This document shows, in pieces, positions 49,367 to 57,835 of a DNA stretch of 64,000 nucleotides. The stretch's first letter is position 1. Each line of letters opens with the position of its first letter. The notes beneath the pieces are model-generated. The model searched no databases. It was not told where the DNA came from and saw only the letters and a list, made by a program, of their open reading frames with translations. The stretch lies in the NCBI RefSeq assembly GCF_042944905.1, contig NZ_CP168496.1:62001-126000 (forward strand). The letters are read 5' to 3'. The translations under genes and the position numbers were made by a program. Origin of the DNA: Psychrobacillus sp042944905. Lineage in GTDB: Bacteria; Bacillota; Bacilli; Bacillales_A; Planococcaceae.

Positions 49367-50145
49367 GTAATTTTTCGGTTTTATTCCAAAAAGAGTGGCG
49401 CGAAAATGTACGAAATTTTAAAATTCTGTGGATTCCTTTAGTGTTTATACTATTTGGTATTTCAGAGCCATTAACGAATTATTATTTACCTCAAATTTTA
49501 AGTACAGTAGGTAATATGCCGGAAGGAACGGTTTTTCAATTCCCTGAACTTACCCCAGAGCAAGTTGTTATGTCAACGATTAGCCAATATCAATTTATCG
49601 GAATGCTCGTCGTAACACTTGGTTTTGCTGGAATTATTGCAAGGGAACGAAAAAATGGAACAGCAACGCTGCTATACGTGCGACCGATAACGTATTCTAG
49701 TTATGTGTATAGCAAATTAGTTATTATGTGCATACTTATTATAGGTAGCGTGGTACTTGGGTTGTTAGCAAATTTATATTATACGTATGTCCTTTTTGGA
49801 GTAGTTGATGCAGTAGCGTTTATCAAATTTCTTGCAACGTATATTGTCTGGCTATTATTTGTTATTAGTATTGTGTTATTCACTAGCGCAGTATTTTCGA
49901 CGGGTATCGCATCTGCCGTTTCTTTGACACTTGTTATAGTCGCTCAAATTGTCTATGGATTAATTGGAACGTATTGGACAATTTCTCCATGGAAGATCCC
50001 GATGTATGCGGGTGATCTATTAATGGGTTCTGTTGATAAGACACCTTTTGTTTGGAGTTTACTCATTACGCTATTAGCGATAGCTATATTTATAACAGGT
50101 GCAATTTATTTTGCTAAAAAGAATGTTTCGAAGACAAAGATTTAA
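49363..50145 (+). CDS. yxlG: ABC-2-type permease (YxlG-like)
   Basis: A 260-residue membrane protein with about six helices and an extracytoplasmic loop after the first (residues ~45-80). The FAGIIARERKNGTATLLYVRPITYSSYVYSK segment is the cytosolic coupling region typical of ABC-2 permeases. It pairs with the upstream ATPase. Substrate unknown; YxlG-type systems have been linked to cell-envelope stress through SigY. Confidence 0.88.
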   Translation: MSNFSVLFQKEWRENVRNFKILWIPLVFILFGISEPLTNYYLPQILSTVGNMPEGTVFQFPELTPEQVVMSTISQYQFIGMLVVTLGFAGIIARERKNGTATLLYVRPITYSSYVYSKLVIMCILIIGSVVLGLLANLYYTYVLFGVVDAVAFIKFLATYIVWLLFVISIVLFTSAVFSTGIASAVSLTLVIVAQIVYGLIGTYWTISPWKIPMYAGDLLMGSVDKTPFVWSLLITLLAIAIFITGAIYFAKKNVSKTKI

Positions 50146-50171
50146 TAAATATTTACTCGAGGTGAGAAGAG

Positions 50172-50876
50172 ATGACCGTTCGCAATTCAGATCGTTTTAT
50201 TACAGCGTATAATCGGATAGACCAATTGATGAAGGAAATTATAGGGACTCAGGATCATCTTGCCTTTTTTCGCGTAATTGACATGGCGAAAAAAAAGAAT
50301 GCAATTATTAGAAGATACGAGGCAGATCTGCGCGAATATGGGGACCTTAGAAATGCAATTATTCATCATCGCACCTCGACGGAGTATGCCATTGCAGAGC
50401 CACATGAAGATGTTGTATTGAAAATGGAAGAGATGGAAGTTGCTCTGACGAAACCTATTACTGTTGGAAATATGTTTCAGACAAAGGTGACAACTTTTCA
50501 AAGAACGGACTTTTTGAGTTATGCATTGAAAGTAATTTCGGACAAAAAGTATAATCAGTTTCCTGTGTATGATGGTACGGAATTTAAAGGGCTTATAACA
50601 CCTGTTGGAATTACAATGTGGTTGGCAAGTACTGTAGACTCAGCATCTTTTTCTAGGAAGAAGACTACATTAGGTGAAATTCTGACACATGAAAATGGTA
50701 GAGAAAATCATCAATTTATAGGAAGAAATGCATCAGTGTATGAAGCTTTGGAAATTTTCAAAGCCGCTATTACAAGAGGGAGACGTCTAGAAGCTCTTCT
50801 GATAACAGAAGATGGCAAACCTAATACAAATCTTATAGGCATTGTTACACCTATGAGCATGATGAAGATAAAATAA
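50172..50876 (+). CDS. CBS-pair protein with possible HEPN-like N-terminal domain
   Basis: 234 residues. The C-terminal part has two CBS motifs (~97-150: VGNMFQTKVTTFQRTDFL..FPVYDGTEFKGLIT; ~165-232: GEILTHENGRENHQF..LIGIVTPMSMM), normally sensors of adenine nucleotides. The N-terminal ~90 residues are helical with a central LRNAIIHHR (R60, H65, H66), the R-x4-H arrangement of HEPN-type domains. No neighbouring gene suggests a partner. Ligand and activity are unknown; CBS is secure, HEPN is a guess. Confidence 0.78.
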   Translation: MTVRNSDRFITAYNRIDQLMKEIIGTQDHLAFFRVIDMAKKKNAIIRRYEADLREYGDLRNAIIHHRTSTEYAIAEPHEDVVLKMEEMEVALTKPITVGNMFQTKVTTFQRTDFLSYALKVISDKKYNQFPVYDGTEFKGLITPVGITMWLASTVDSASFSRKKTTLGEILTHENGRENHQFIGRNASVYEALEIFKAAITRGRRLEALLITEDGKPNTNLIGIVTPMSMMKIK

Positions 50877-50965
50877 TAGTATAAACCATTCGTAGTAAGG
50901 ACTATTCTCATCAGTTTTCTAGTAAAATGGAGAAGACACATATTGTGGGAAAAGGGGGACTTATT

Positions 50966-51244
50966 ATGGAATCAAATGAAATGGTACAAACGCAAGAAAC
51001 TCAAAATAACGTTGTTCATAAAACAGCAAGTGAAATGTCAGTAGGTGAGTGGCTCATTACGATGCTTATTATGATTATACCTATCGTAAACATCGTGATG
51101 CTTTTTGTTTGGGGGTTTGGAAATGCAGATCCACGCCGCAATTATGCACGTGCATCACTTATTTGGATGGCTATTAGTATAGTCTTGGTCATTCTTTTTT
51201 ATAGCGCTATGTTTGCTTTATTCTTTAACTTTAGGAATTACTAA
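50966..51244 (+). CDS. Small two-helix membrane protein, unknown function
   Basis: 92 residues: polar Gln/Asn/Thr-rich N-terminus (~1-28), membrane helices ~32-54 and ~68-90, with a short loop GFGNADPRRNYARA between, the hallmark of a widespread Firmicute family of unknown function. ATG 50966 follows AAAAGGGGGAC; the frame continues upstream to 50927 without a ribosome site. Followed by a perfect GTTATTTCC hairpin and then a terminator. Confidence 0.75.
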   Translation: MESNEMVQTQETQNNVVHKTASEMSVGEWLITMLIMIIPIVNIVMLFVWGFGNADPRRNYARASLIWMAISIVLVILFYSAMFALFFNFRNY

Positions 51245-51282
51245 TAAAGTTATTTCCTGGGAAATAACAATTATCGACATTT

Positions 51283-51326
51283 AAAAGTATTTCTGTAGTC
51301 ATATACAGGAGTACTTTTTTTCATGA
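51283..51326 (+). terminator. Terminator after the small membrane protein gene
   Basis: AAGTATTTCTGTA pairs imperfectly with TATACAGGAGTACTT, followed by seven T. An additional perfect hairpin GTTATTTCC/GGAAATAAC lies just upstream (51248-51267). Confidence 0.75.
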
Positions 51327-51370
51327 AAGATAATTGTCTTGGTATAATAATGTAAAAGGAGCTGTTTCAT

Positions 51371-51994
51371 ATGAAAATAGCATTATTTGGAGCGACGGGT
51401 CGTGTAGGAAAAGAGATGCTTTCATTATTACTTGAAAATAATGCTGAAATAATAGCCCTCGTGAGAAAACCAGAAAAGCTCCAAAATCATCCTAATTTAA
51501 CCTTATTGCAAGGAGATGCAAGGGTATTTTCAAATGTAGAAAAAACACTAGAAGTTGCAGATGCAGTCATAAGTGCTCTTGGGACTGATCAAACGACAGT
51601 ATTAACAGAGTCTGTAGAACATATTATTTCTATTATGGAGAAACAAAAAATCAAACGAGTCGTCACTATTGGAACAGCTGGTATTTTAACCAGTCGAGTG
51701 AATCCAAACCTCCTTCGATATGAATCATCTGAATCAAAACGAAAATCTACCACTGCAGCAAAAGAACATCATAAAGTGTATGAGATGTTAAAAAGATCCA
51801 CATTAGACTGGACGATTGTTTGTCCAACTTACCTACCTACCGGTGATGCAACGAAAGCATATATTATCGAACGAGATCAGTTGCCAATCGGGGCAGTAAA
51901 AAGTACAACAGGAGATACTGCTTTATATGCGGTTAAAGAATTTTTTGAGAACAAACATATTGGTTACCGTATCGGAATTATGAGTCCAAATTAG
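51371..51994 (+). CDS. NAD(P)-binding atypical short-chain dehydrogenase-like protein
   Basis: 207 residues, Rossmann fold with the N-terminal nucleotide-binding loop FGATGRVGKEML (GxxGxxG), VRKPEKL for cofactor selection, and IKRVVTIGTAGIL in place of the classical YxxxK site; NmrA/NAD-dependent-epimerase-like (YwnB type). Such proteins act as reductases or redox sensors. AAAGGAGCT precedes the ATG. It ends 10 bp before the phosphoesterase gene, so they may be cotranscribed. Confidence 0.85.
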   Translation: MKIALFGATGRVGKEMLSLLLENNAEIIALVRKPEKLQNHPNLTLLQGDARVFSNVEKTLEVADAVISALGTDQTTVLTESVEHIISIMEKQKIKRVVTIGTAGILTSRVNPNLLRYESSESKRKSTTAAKEHHKVYEMLKRSTLDWTIVCPTYLPTGDATKAYIIERDQLPIGAVKSTTGDTALYAVKEFFENKHIGYRIGIMSPN

Positions 51995-52004
51995 GAGAAA
52001 ACGA

Positions 52005-52802
52005 ATGAAAAAATGGTTAGGTTTACTACTAGTGATTGCCGCTATATTATATACCGGAAATAAGTCCATTAAAACAACGGAAATTACAGTGGAGTCTAAG
52101 AAAATCCCGGCAAGTTTTAATGGATTAAAGATTGTGCAAATTTCCGATTTACACGATGCAACTTTTGGTAAAAATCAAGCAAGACTTGTAAAAAAGATAA
52201 AGCATGCCAATCCAGATCTAATCTTTATAACGGGAGATCTCATTGATAGTAATAGATATGACTTAGGTAATAGTCTGAAGGTAGTGGAACAGATTGTATC
52301 CATCGCTCCTATTTATTATGTGACAGGTAATCACGAGATTTCTACGAATGATGTGGAGCATATTAAATCAAAGCTAGCGGATTTAGGGGTGCACGTATTA
52401 TCTAATAAAGAGCAGATAATAGGGAAAAATGGCGAACGCATACGGATCATTGGTATTGAGGATCCATTAAGCGGGGTATCTGTCGCAGATGCACTAAACA
52501 AGTTTAAAAAAACAGAAGATTTTACTTTAGTACTTTCTCATCGACCTGAAACCTTTCAAGATTATGTGGACAATCAATTAGATGTTGTTTTTACAGGGCA
52601 TGCGCATGGTGGTCAGTTTCGTATTCCAGGTCTGGGAGGGTTAGTAGCCCCAGGACAAGGGTTATTTCCAAAGTATACGGCTGGTTTGTATGAAGAGAAG
52701 GATACGAAAATGATTGTAAGTAGAGGACTTGGAAATAGTGTGATTCCTTTTCGGGTATTCAATACACCTGAGTTAGTAGTTGTAACCCTACGCGCTAAAT
52801 AA
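52005..52802 (+). CDS. Membrane-anchored metallophosphoesterase (YkuE/YaeI-like)
   Basis: 265 residues with an N-terminal membrane helix (~4-17), then a calcineurin-like domain with all five metal motifs: D48/H50 (ISDLHD), D78 (GDLID), N109/H110 (GNHE), LSHRPE and GHAHGGQ. Homologues (YkuE, LpxH-like YaeI) act at the membrane; the substrate here is unknown. It starts 10 bp after the preceding gene and ends at a terminator. Confidence 0.88.
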   Translation: MKKWLGLLLVIAAILYTGNKSIKTTEITVESKKIPASFNGLKIVQISDLHDATFGKNQARLVKKIKHANPDLIFITGDLIDSNRYDLGNSLKVVEQIVSIAPIYYVTGNHEISTNDVEHIKSKLADLGVHVLSNKEQIIGKNGERIRIIGIEDPLSGVSVADALNKFKKTEDFTLVLSHRPETFQDYVDNQLDVVFTGHAHGGQFRIPGLGGLVAPGQGLFPKYTAGLYEEKDTKMIVSRGLGNSVIPFRVFNTPELVVVTLRAK

Positions 52803-52844
52803 TATAAGCTCTCCGCAATTATAAATTGCAGCGAGCTTATATTA
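52800..52844. terminator. Bidirectional terminator between phosphoesterase and csbD-like gene
   Basis: TAATATAAGCTC (52800-52811) pairs with GAGCTTATATTA (52833-52844), extended internally by CGCAATT/AATTGC. Confidence 0.85.
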
Positions 52845-52847
52845 TCA

Positions 52848-53036
52848 TCAATCTTTATGATCATTGTGGAAATGGTCTTTTGCTTCTCCAATCTTTTCTT
52901 GAGCTTTCCCTTTTAATTTATCGAATTTACCTTCCGCTTGTAATTTTGTATCGCCAGTTGCATTACCAAATTGATCTTTTGCTTCCCCTTTTGTCTTGTT
53001 TACTGTTCCTTTTACTTTGTCAGATAATCCACTCAT
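52848..53036 (-). CDS. CsbD-family stress protein
   Basis: A 62-residue, highly charged, hydrophilic protein with CsbD repeats (VKGTVNKTKGEAKDQFGNATGD, KLQAEGKFDKLKGKAQEKIGE). CsbD proteins are general-stress proteins of unknown mechanism. AGGAGGAG precedes the ATG at 53036. A SigB-type promoter is visible about 40 bp upstream, which fits the family. Confidence 0.9.
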   Translation of the reverse strand: MSGLSDKVKGTVNKTKGEAKDQFGNATGDTKLQAEGKFDKLKGKAQEKIGEAKDHFHNDHKD

Positions 53037-53073
53037 TTATACTCCTCCTCTAAATTATTGATCTAGTATTTGT

Positions 53074-53099
53074 TTACCCGTTTGAGGAGTTTATGAAAC
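53074..53099 (-). promoter_or_regulatory. SigB-type promoter of the csbD-like gene
   Basis: On the minus strand GTTTCA (53094-53099), 14 bp, GGGTAA (53074-53079), close to the SigB consensus GTTTAA-N13-15-GGGTAT. Confidence 0.75.
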
Positions 53100-53143
53100 T
53101 TGGAGAAGTGTAATTCCCTTGTCAGCATTAAAGACTAAGGAAA

Positions 53144-53177
53144 TAAAAAAACTGCTTAAAGTTTTTCTTTAAGCAGA
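53144..53177 (-). terminator. Terminator after desR
   Basis: On the minus strand CTGCTTAAAG pairs with CTTTAAGCAG, then seven T. Confidence 0.9.
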
Positions 53178-53185
53178 ATAGAAGC

Positions 53186-53785
53186 TTATTTAAACCAACC
53201 TTTTTCTCTAAACCTAGCAATAGCCTCGATTCGGTTGCCTACGTCTAATTTATCTAGTATGACAGAGATGTAGTTCCGAACAGTTCCGGTTGTGATGAAG
53301 AGCTCTCTCGCAATTTCCTTTGTGTTTTTTCCATCTGCAATCAATTCAAGTACTTGGCTCTCTCGATCGGTTAAAGGATTATCACCTTCGTACGCAATAT
53401 CAACTAGTTCGGGAGCGTAAATACGTCGCCCATCCATAATAATGCGAATAGAATTAGCGAGTTCTTCACTTGGACTGTCCTTCAGTAAGTACCCACTGAC
53501 ACCAGCTTTTCGAGCACGTTCAAAATAGCCAGCTCGAGCAAAAGTCGTTAATATAATGACTTTGCATGTTTCATCCTTTAATTCATCTGCAGCATCCAGC
53601 CCACTTTTAATAGGCATTTCAATGTCCATAATACAAATATCAGGTTGAAACTGATGGATTAACTGAAGAGCTTCTTCTCCGTTATTCGCTTTCCCAACTA
53701 CCTCCATATCCTCTTCTAAATCTAATAGAGAACCAAGGGCACCAAGCACCATTCTTTGATCTTCTGCTATCACAATTCGAATCAT
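53186..53785 (-). CDS. desR: DesR-like response regulator (membrane-fluidity control)
   Basis: A NarL/LuxR-type regulator of 199 residues: receiver with phospho-acceptor Asp54 (CIMDIEMP) and a LuxR HTH (~135-195; LTDRESQVLELIADGKNTKEIA, GTVRNYISVILDKL). Phrases such as AEDQRMVLGALGSLLDLEEDMEVVGK and GYLLKDSPSEELA match B. subtilis DesR closely, and the adjacent kinase and desaturase confirm it. DesR activates the desaturase gene on cooling. It begins 3 bp after desK. Confidence 0.94.
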   Translation of the reverse strand: MIRIVIAEDQRMVLGALGSLLDLEEDMEVVGKANNGEEALQLIHQFQPDICIMDIEMPIKSGLDAADELKDETCKVIILTTFARAGYFERARKAGVSGYLLKDSPSEELANSIRIIMDGRRIYAPELVDIAYEGDNPLTDRESQVLELIADGKNTKEIARELFITTGTVRNYISVILDKLDVGNRIEAIARFREKGWFK

Positions 53786-53788
53786 TCA

Positions 53789-54919
53789 TTACTCCTCCTG
53801 TCTCGGTTGTTGTATTACATTTGGTACGCGTATATTAAGAGTCGTTCCATTTTTCAAATGAATGTCCAAGCTACCATTGACGAATTCTAATCGTTCTTTT
53901 ATTCCTCGAAGACCGTGGCCACTAGACCAATCTTTATTTACATCTAAGCCAATACCATTATCATGTACTTTAAGCAAAGTTTCCTTCGCAGACTGTTTGA
54001 TCGAGATAGAACAAGAAGTAGCTTTACTATGTTTTACAACGTTTGTCACGGCTTCTTTTAAGCACATACTTAGTACGTTTTCTACTAGAAGAGGGGTTTT
54101 AACTAGTTTAGGTGTTCCGCTCACTTTATACGTAATTTGCGCAGCAAGTAGAATTTGTTTCACACGAAATAGTTCATCTTCTAGCTTCGTACCCCGCATA
54201 TTAGTAACAAGGTCTCGAACTTCTTTTAAGACGGAACGAGCAGTTTGATTTATATCATTAATTTCATTTTTGGCGGCTTCTGTATTTATGTCAATTAGTC
54301 TACTAGCTAAATCACTTTTTAGTCCAATAAGTGAAAGCTTCTGTCCGAGGGTATCATGTAAATCACGTGCAATCCGTTCTCTTTCCTCTATGATGATATA
54401 TTGGGAAATTCGCTTTTGCGCATCCTCTAACTGTCCTTCTAATACTTCACGTTTGTTCCGGTTGTAAGTGTTGAATGGCAATAAAATAACCCCAATTAAA
54501 CAAACGATTAGGTAAGGTAAATGGGCTAGGAAAAGGTCCATTTGTGTAAAAAAACCAATGATAACTGCAGCAATCGTTGCTAGCAAATGAATACTATAAA
54601 TAACGAAAAAGCTTACTCGGTGCTGAATGTTTCCGATAAAAAAAGATAAGAAAATGGAAAAATAAATATATCCATATAAAAAAGTCATGGTCACACTAAT
54701 CGAGATTTCTACAAAAACGAATAGATAAAGAAGTAATCCACTGGAAGTATAAGAAAAACGATAAACGATAAAAAATAATAGTAATAATACTAAACCAAAG
54801 ATAATTTCAAATAGGCTGGAGGATTTAAAAATGAAAAAGAAAGGGAAAATACAGAAAATAATCCACGCATAAAAACTTAACCACGGATATTTAGGGAATA
54901 TTTGATACCACTTTGTCAA
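53789..54919 (-). CDS. desK: DesK-like thermosensor histidine kinase
   Basis: 376 residues: about five membrane helices in residues 1-150, a short coiled coil, then a HisKA_3 domain with His188 (RIARDLHDTLGQKLS), the same position as in B. subtilis DesK, and a HATPase (KEAVTNVVKHSKA, DNGIGLD, GHGLRGIKERL). DesK senses bilayer thickness/order and phosphorylates DesR in the cold. The initial residues MTKWYQIFPKYPW resemble the buoy region of DesK. TTG start at 54919. Confidence 0.94.
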   Translation of the reverse strand: MTKWYQIFPKYPWLSFYAWIIFCIFPFFFIFKSSSLFEIIFGLVLLLLFFIVYRFSYTSSGLLLYLFVFVEISISVTMTFLYGYIYFSIFLSFFIGNIQHRVSFFVIYSIHLLATIAAVIIGFFTQMDLFLAHLPYLIVCLIGVILLPFNTYNRNKREVLEGQLEDAQKRISQYIIIEERERIARDLHDTLGQKLSLIGLKSDLASRLIDINTEAAKNEINDINQTARSVLKEVRDLVTNMRGTKLEDELFRVKQILLAAQITYKVSGTPKLVKTPLLVENVLSMCLKEAVTNVVKHSKATSCSISIKQSAKETLLKVHDNGIGLDVNKDWSSGHGLRGIKERLEFVNGSLDIHLKNGTTLNIRVPNVIQQPRQEE

Positions 54920-54965
54920 TTGCTACACCTCTATTTTGGACGCACTCTTTTCATCCTATTATATA

Positions 54966-55004
54966 GGAAAAACCATTCCTGTCTAAATAGGAATGGTTTT
55001 TCGT
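54966..55004. terminator. Bidirectional terminator between des and desK
   Basis: AAAAACCATTCCT pairs with AGGAATGGTTTTT (54968-55001). It separates the des and desKR transcripts. Confidence 0.85.
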
Positions 55005-55009
55005 GAAGT

Positions 55010-56062
55010 TTATTTTCCTTCAAGACTTGTACTTTTAGCATTTAGTTTAACTGCATCTTTAGAATTCTTTAATAGATGCTTAATTTCTTTAAAGGTTACA
55101 AAGCTTTTGTTTTTATCGTCAAATAAGCGGAAATGAATAGACTTTAAACTAGTACGAAGATTAATCGTCGTTGCTTGTTGTAAAGGCGGTGTTGATTCAT
55201 GTGCTCTTTCCAAATTGTAGTTTGGAACCCTTGGGCTTAAATGATGCACATGGTGAAAACCAATGTTTCCTGTTAACCATTGTAATACCAATGGTAACTT
55301 GTAATAGGAACTTCCATCAACCGCAGCTTTTACATAATCCCATTCAGACTCATCTTCAAAATAAGAATCTTCAAATTGATGTTGCACATAGAATAACCAA
55401 ATTCCAAATGAACCAGCGACGAAAAGAATCGTGCCTTGAATGATTAAAAATGCTTGCCATCCAATTAACCAAATCATAAGTGAATAAAGAACAACGATGG
55501 AAACATTTATTAAGTAAGTGTTGTTTCTCTCTTTAGCTCGAGCATCTTTACGATTAACTCGATTAGCTACTAAATACAATAACGCTGGCCCTAAACCGAA
55601 CATAACGATTGGATTACGATACAATCGGTAAGAAAGTCGTTTAATCGGGGATGCTTGTACATATTCGTCCACGGTCATCATCCAGATATCACCGACACCG
55701 CGTTTATCTAAGTTTCCACTTGAAGCATGGTGAATATTATGTTCACGTTTCCATTTTTCATAAGCAAACAATGTAATGATCCCTGTAATGGTACCTGTAA
55801 TGCTATTTGCTTTCTTATTTTTAAAGAAAGATCCATGTGTACAATCATGAAAAATGATGAAAACTCGAACGACAAAACCTGCAGCGATAATGGATAATCC
55901 GACTGTCAACCAAATCGAAATATCCAGACTTAGGTATGCTAAGAACCAAAGGATAAAAAATGGTGGTATTGTATTTATAATTTGAAAAATACTTTTTTTC
56001 AACTCGGAATTTTCAAATGGTTTTATTTTTTTTCGCAATTCAAGTGTTTTTTCTCTGCTCAC
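55010..56062 (-). CDS. des: Membrane fatty-acid desaturase (Des)
   Basis: A multi-pass di-iron desaturase of about 350 residues. It has the three His boxes: HDCTH 72-76, HNIHH 108-112 and HHVHH 270-274, with helices around them. In B. subtilis, Des introduces a delta-5 double bond into membrane phospholipid acyl chains after cold shock. GTG 56062 follows AGGAGG by 9 bp; a longer frame to 56095 would contain the ribosome site. A candidate DesR operator lies upstream. The enzyme class is secure; position of the double bond is inferred. Confidence 0.94.
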   Translation of the reverse strand: MSREKTLELRKKIKPFENSELKKSIFQIINTIPPFFILWFLAYLSLDISIWLTVGLSIIAAGFVVRVFIIFHDCTHGSFFKNKKANSITGTITGIITLFAYEKWKREHNIHHASSGNLDKRGVGDIWMMTVDEYVQASPIKRLSYRLYRNPIVMFGLGPALLYLVANRVNRKDARAKERNNTYLINVSIVVLYSLMIWLIGWQAFLIIQGTILFVAGSFGIWLFYVQHQFEDSYFEDESEWDYVKAAVDGSSYYKLPLVLQWLTGNIGFHHVHHLSPRVPNYNLERAHESTPPLQQATTINLRTSLKSIHFRLFDDKNKSFVTFKEIKHLLKNSKDAVKLNAKSTSLEGK

Positions 56063-56096
56063 TATGTTATTCCTCCTAAAAAGAATTATTACCATA

Positions 56097-56162
56097 ACTA
56101 TAAAGAGAAGTTGGTTTTAGGAGTAGGCATAAACGTCAAGTCATAAACATGACAAGTGTCAT
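56097..56162 (-). promoter_or_regulatory. Candidate des promoter with DesR operator
   Basis: On the minus strand TATAGT (56097-56102) is a possible -10 with no good -35. Upstream lie two overlapping dyads, GTCAT-AAAC-ATGAC (56140-56153) and ATGACA-AG-TGTCAT (56149-56162), centred at about -60, inside the -28 to -77 region to which DesR binds at B. subtilis des. Confidence 0.6.
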
Positions 56163-56180
56163 ATAGGTCGTTTAGTATGT

Positions 56181-56213
56181 AAAAAAAAGCTGACCGAAAG
56201 TATCGGCCAGCTC
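56181..56213 (-). terminator. Terminator after putP
   Basis: On the minus strand GAGCTGGCCGAT pairs with CGGTCAGCTT, followed by eight T (complement of 56181-56188). Confidence 0.88.
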
Positions 56214-56223
56214 CTACTATTTA

Positions 56224-57708
56224 TTAGCGATCACGCTTTAATAAACGTAATGTTTCATCAAATTCTCTTTCGATTTCAGCGTTTGGTTTGTAAGTCATCA
56301 AACTAACAACAACAGTTACGATTAAACAAAGGATGAAACCAGGTATGATTTCGTATAAATTACTTGAAAGGGATTCAATTGAACCCCATATAACAACAGT
56401 TATAGCTCCGACAATCATTCCAGATAAAGCTCCAGCTGAAGTGATTTTTCTCCAGTAAAGTGAAAGTAAAATGACTGGCCCAAATGCTGCTCCGAAACCT
56501 GCCCATGCGAACGATACTAGCTTCAGAATTGTTTTATGTTCGCCCCAAGCTAGAATTGCAGCAATTATAGCTACGAGAAGTACAGCAATACGTCCATAGT
56601 TTACATATGTTTTATCAGATGCATCTGTTTTAATAATCGCTTTGTATAAATCTTCTATTAATGCGGAAGATGTCACAATTAGTTGAGAAGAAATGGTACT
56701 CATAATGGCTGCTAAAACTGCTGCAAGTACAAGTCCTGCGATAAACGGATGGAAAATAATTTGTCCAAGAGCGATAAATACTGCTTCAGGACTTGTTAGA
56801 GTGGCATTAGGATTTTGCGCAAAGTAAGCAACACCTACTAACGCAGTGGCAGTTGCCCCAACTAAACTTATAATCATCCAACCAATCCCAATTCGACGTG
56901 CTTGTTTCGTTTCTTTTACAGAACTTATTGCCATAAAGCGAACGATGATATGAGGCTGACCAAAGTATCCAAGACCCCAAGCAACTGTGGAAATTATACC
57001 TAGGAAAGTGGTGCCAGCGAAAAGACTTAGATGTTTTGGGTCTACGGATTTAATCGAATCTATTGTCTCTCCCAATCCACCTGTCAAAAATACACCAAAA
57101 ATAGGCACACATATCAATGCAAGGAACATTAAAAGACCTTGAAGGAAATCGGTATAACTAACTGCCAAAAATCCTCCGAAAAGTGTGTATGCCACAACAA
57201 CTGCGGATACAACTAAAAGTCCTGTGTGATAGTCAAGCCCAAAAGAGCTTTCAAAGAATACCCCGCCCGCTACCATTCCAGAAGAAACGTAAAACGTGAA
57301 GAATAATAAAATAATTAGACCGGATGCAATACGTAATAGACGTGATGATTGTTTTAAACGACTTTCTAAATAACTTGGAATGGTAATAGAGTCATTGGAT
57401 ACTTGCGTGTACACACGTAGTCTAGGTGCAACGAATAACCAGTTTAAATATGCACCAATTGTAAGACCGATTGCGATCCAAGCTTGACCCATCCCTGAAA
57501 AATAAATTGCTCCAGGTAACCCCATTAATAACCAACCTGACATATCAGCAGCTCCTGCACTTAAGGCAGTAACAGCAGGACCTAGTGAGCGTCCACCTAA
57601 CATGTAATCCGTTAAATTTGCGGTTTTCCTATAAGAAAACCAACCGATAACAAGCATTGCGGCCATATAAATAATGATGGCTGTAAGTTGATAAGATTCT
57701 GTTGACAT
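56224..57708 (-). CDS. putP: Sodium/proline symporter PutP
   Basis: An SSS-family membrane transporter of 494 residues with about 13 helices, importing proline with Na+. Family motifs are DYMLGGRSLGP, GAADMSGWLLMGLPGAIY, the GxxxSYTDFLQG helix, and ARRIGIGWMIISL. Start at 57708 follows GGGGAGGAGG; the frame extends upstream without family match. PutP/OpuE may serve for nutrition or osmoprotection; no SigB promoter is obvious. Confidence 0.93.
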   Translation of the reverse strand: MSTESYQLTAIIIYMAAMLVIGWFSYRKTANLTDYMLGGRSLGPAVTALSAGAADMSGWLLMGLPGAIYFSGMGQAWIAIGLTIGAYLNWLFVAPRLRVYTQVSNDSITIPSYLESRLKQSSRLLRIASGLIILLFFTFYVSSGMVAGGVFFESSFGLDYHTGLLVVSAVVVAYTLFGGFLAVSYTDFLQGLLMFLALICVPIFGVFLTGGLGETIDSIKSVDPKHLSLFAGTTFLGIISTVAWGLGYFGQPHIIVRFMAISSVKETKQARRIGIGWMIISLVGATATALVGVAYFAQNPNATLTSPEAVFIALGQIIFHPFIAGLVLAAVLAAIMSTISSQLIVTSSALIEDLYKAIIKTDASDKTYVNYGRIAVLLVAIIAAILAWGEHKTILKLVSFAWAGFGAAFGPVILLSLYWRKITSAGALSGMIVGAITVVIWGSIESLSSNLYEIIPGFILCLIVTVVVSLMTYKPNAEIEREFDETLRLLKRDR

Positions 57709-57835
57709 AATCATCCTCCTCCCCAAATTATCATAACATGTCAACCAAGTAGTTGCACTCAAATATTTTGACAACTTTTTTTCGATCAAGTAATGATAAA
57801 ATAGTCTTAAAGAGAGTACGAAAGGGGCTTTTTCA

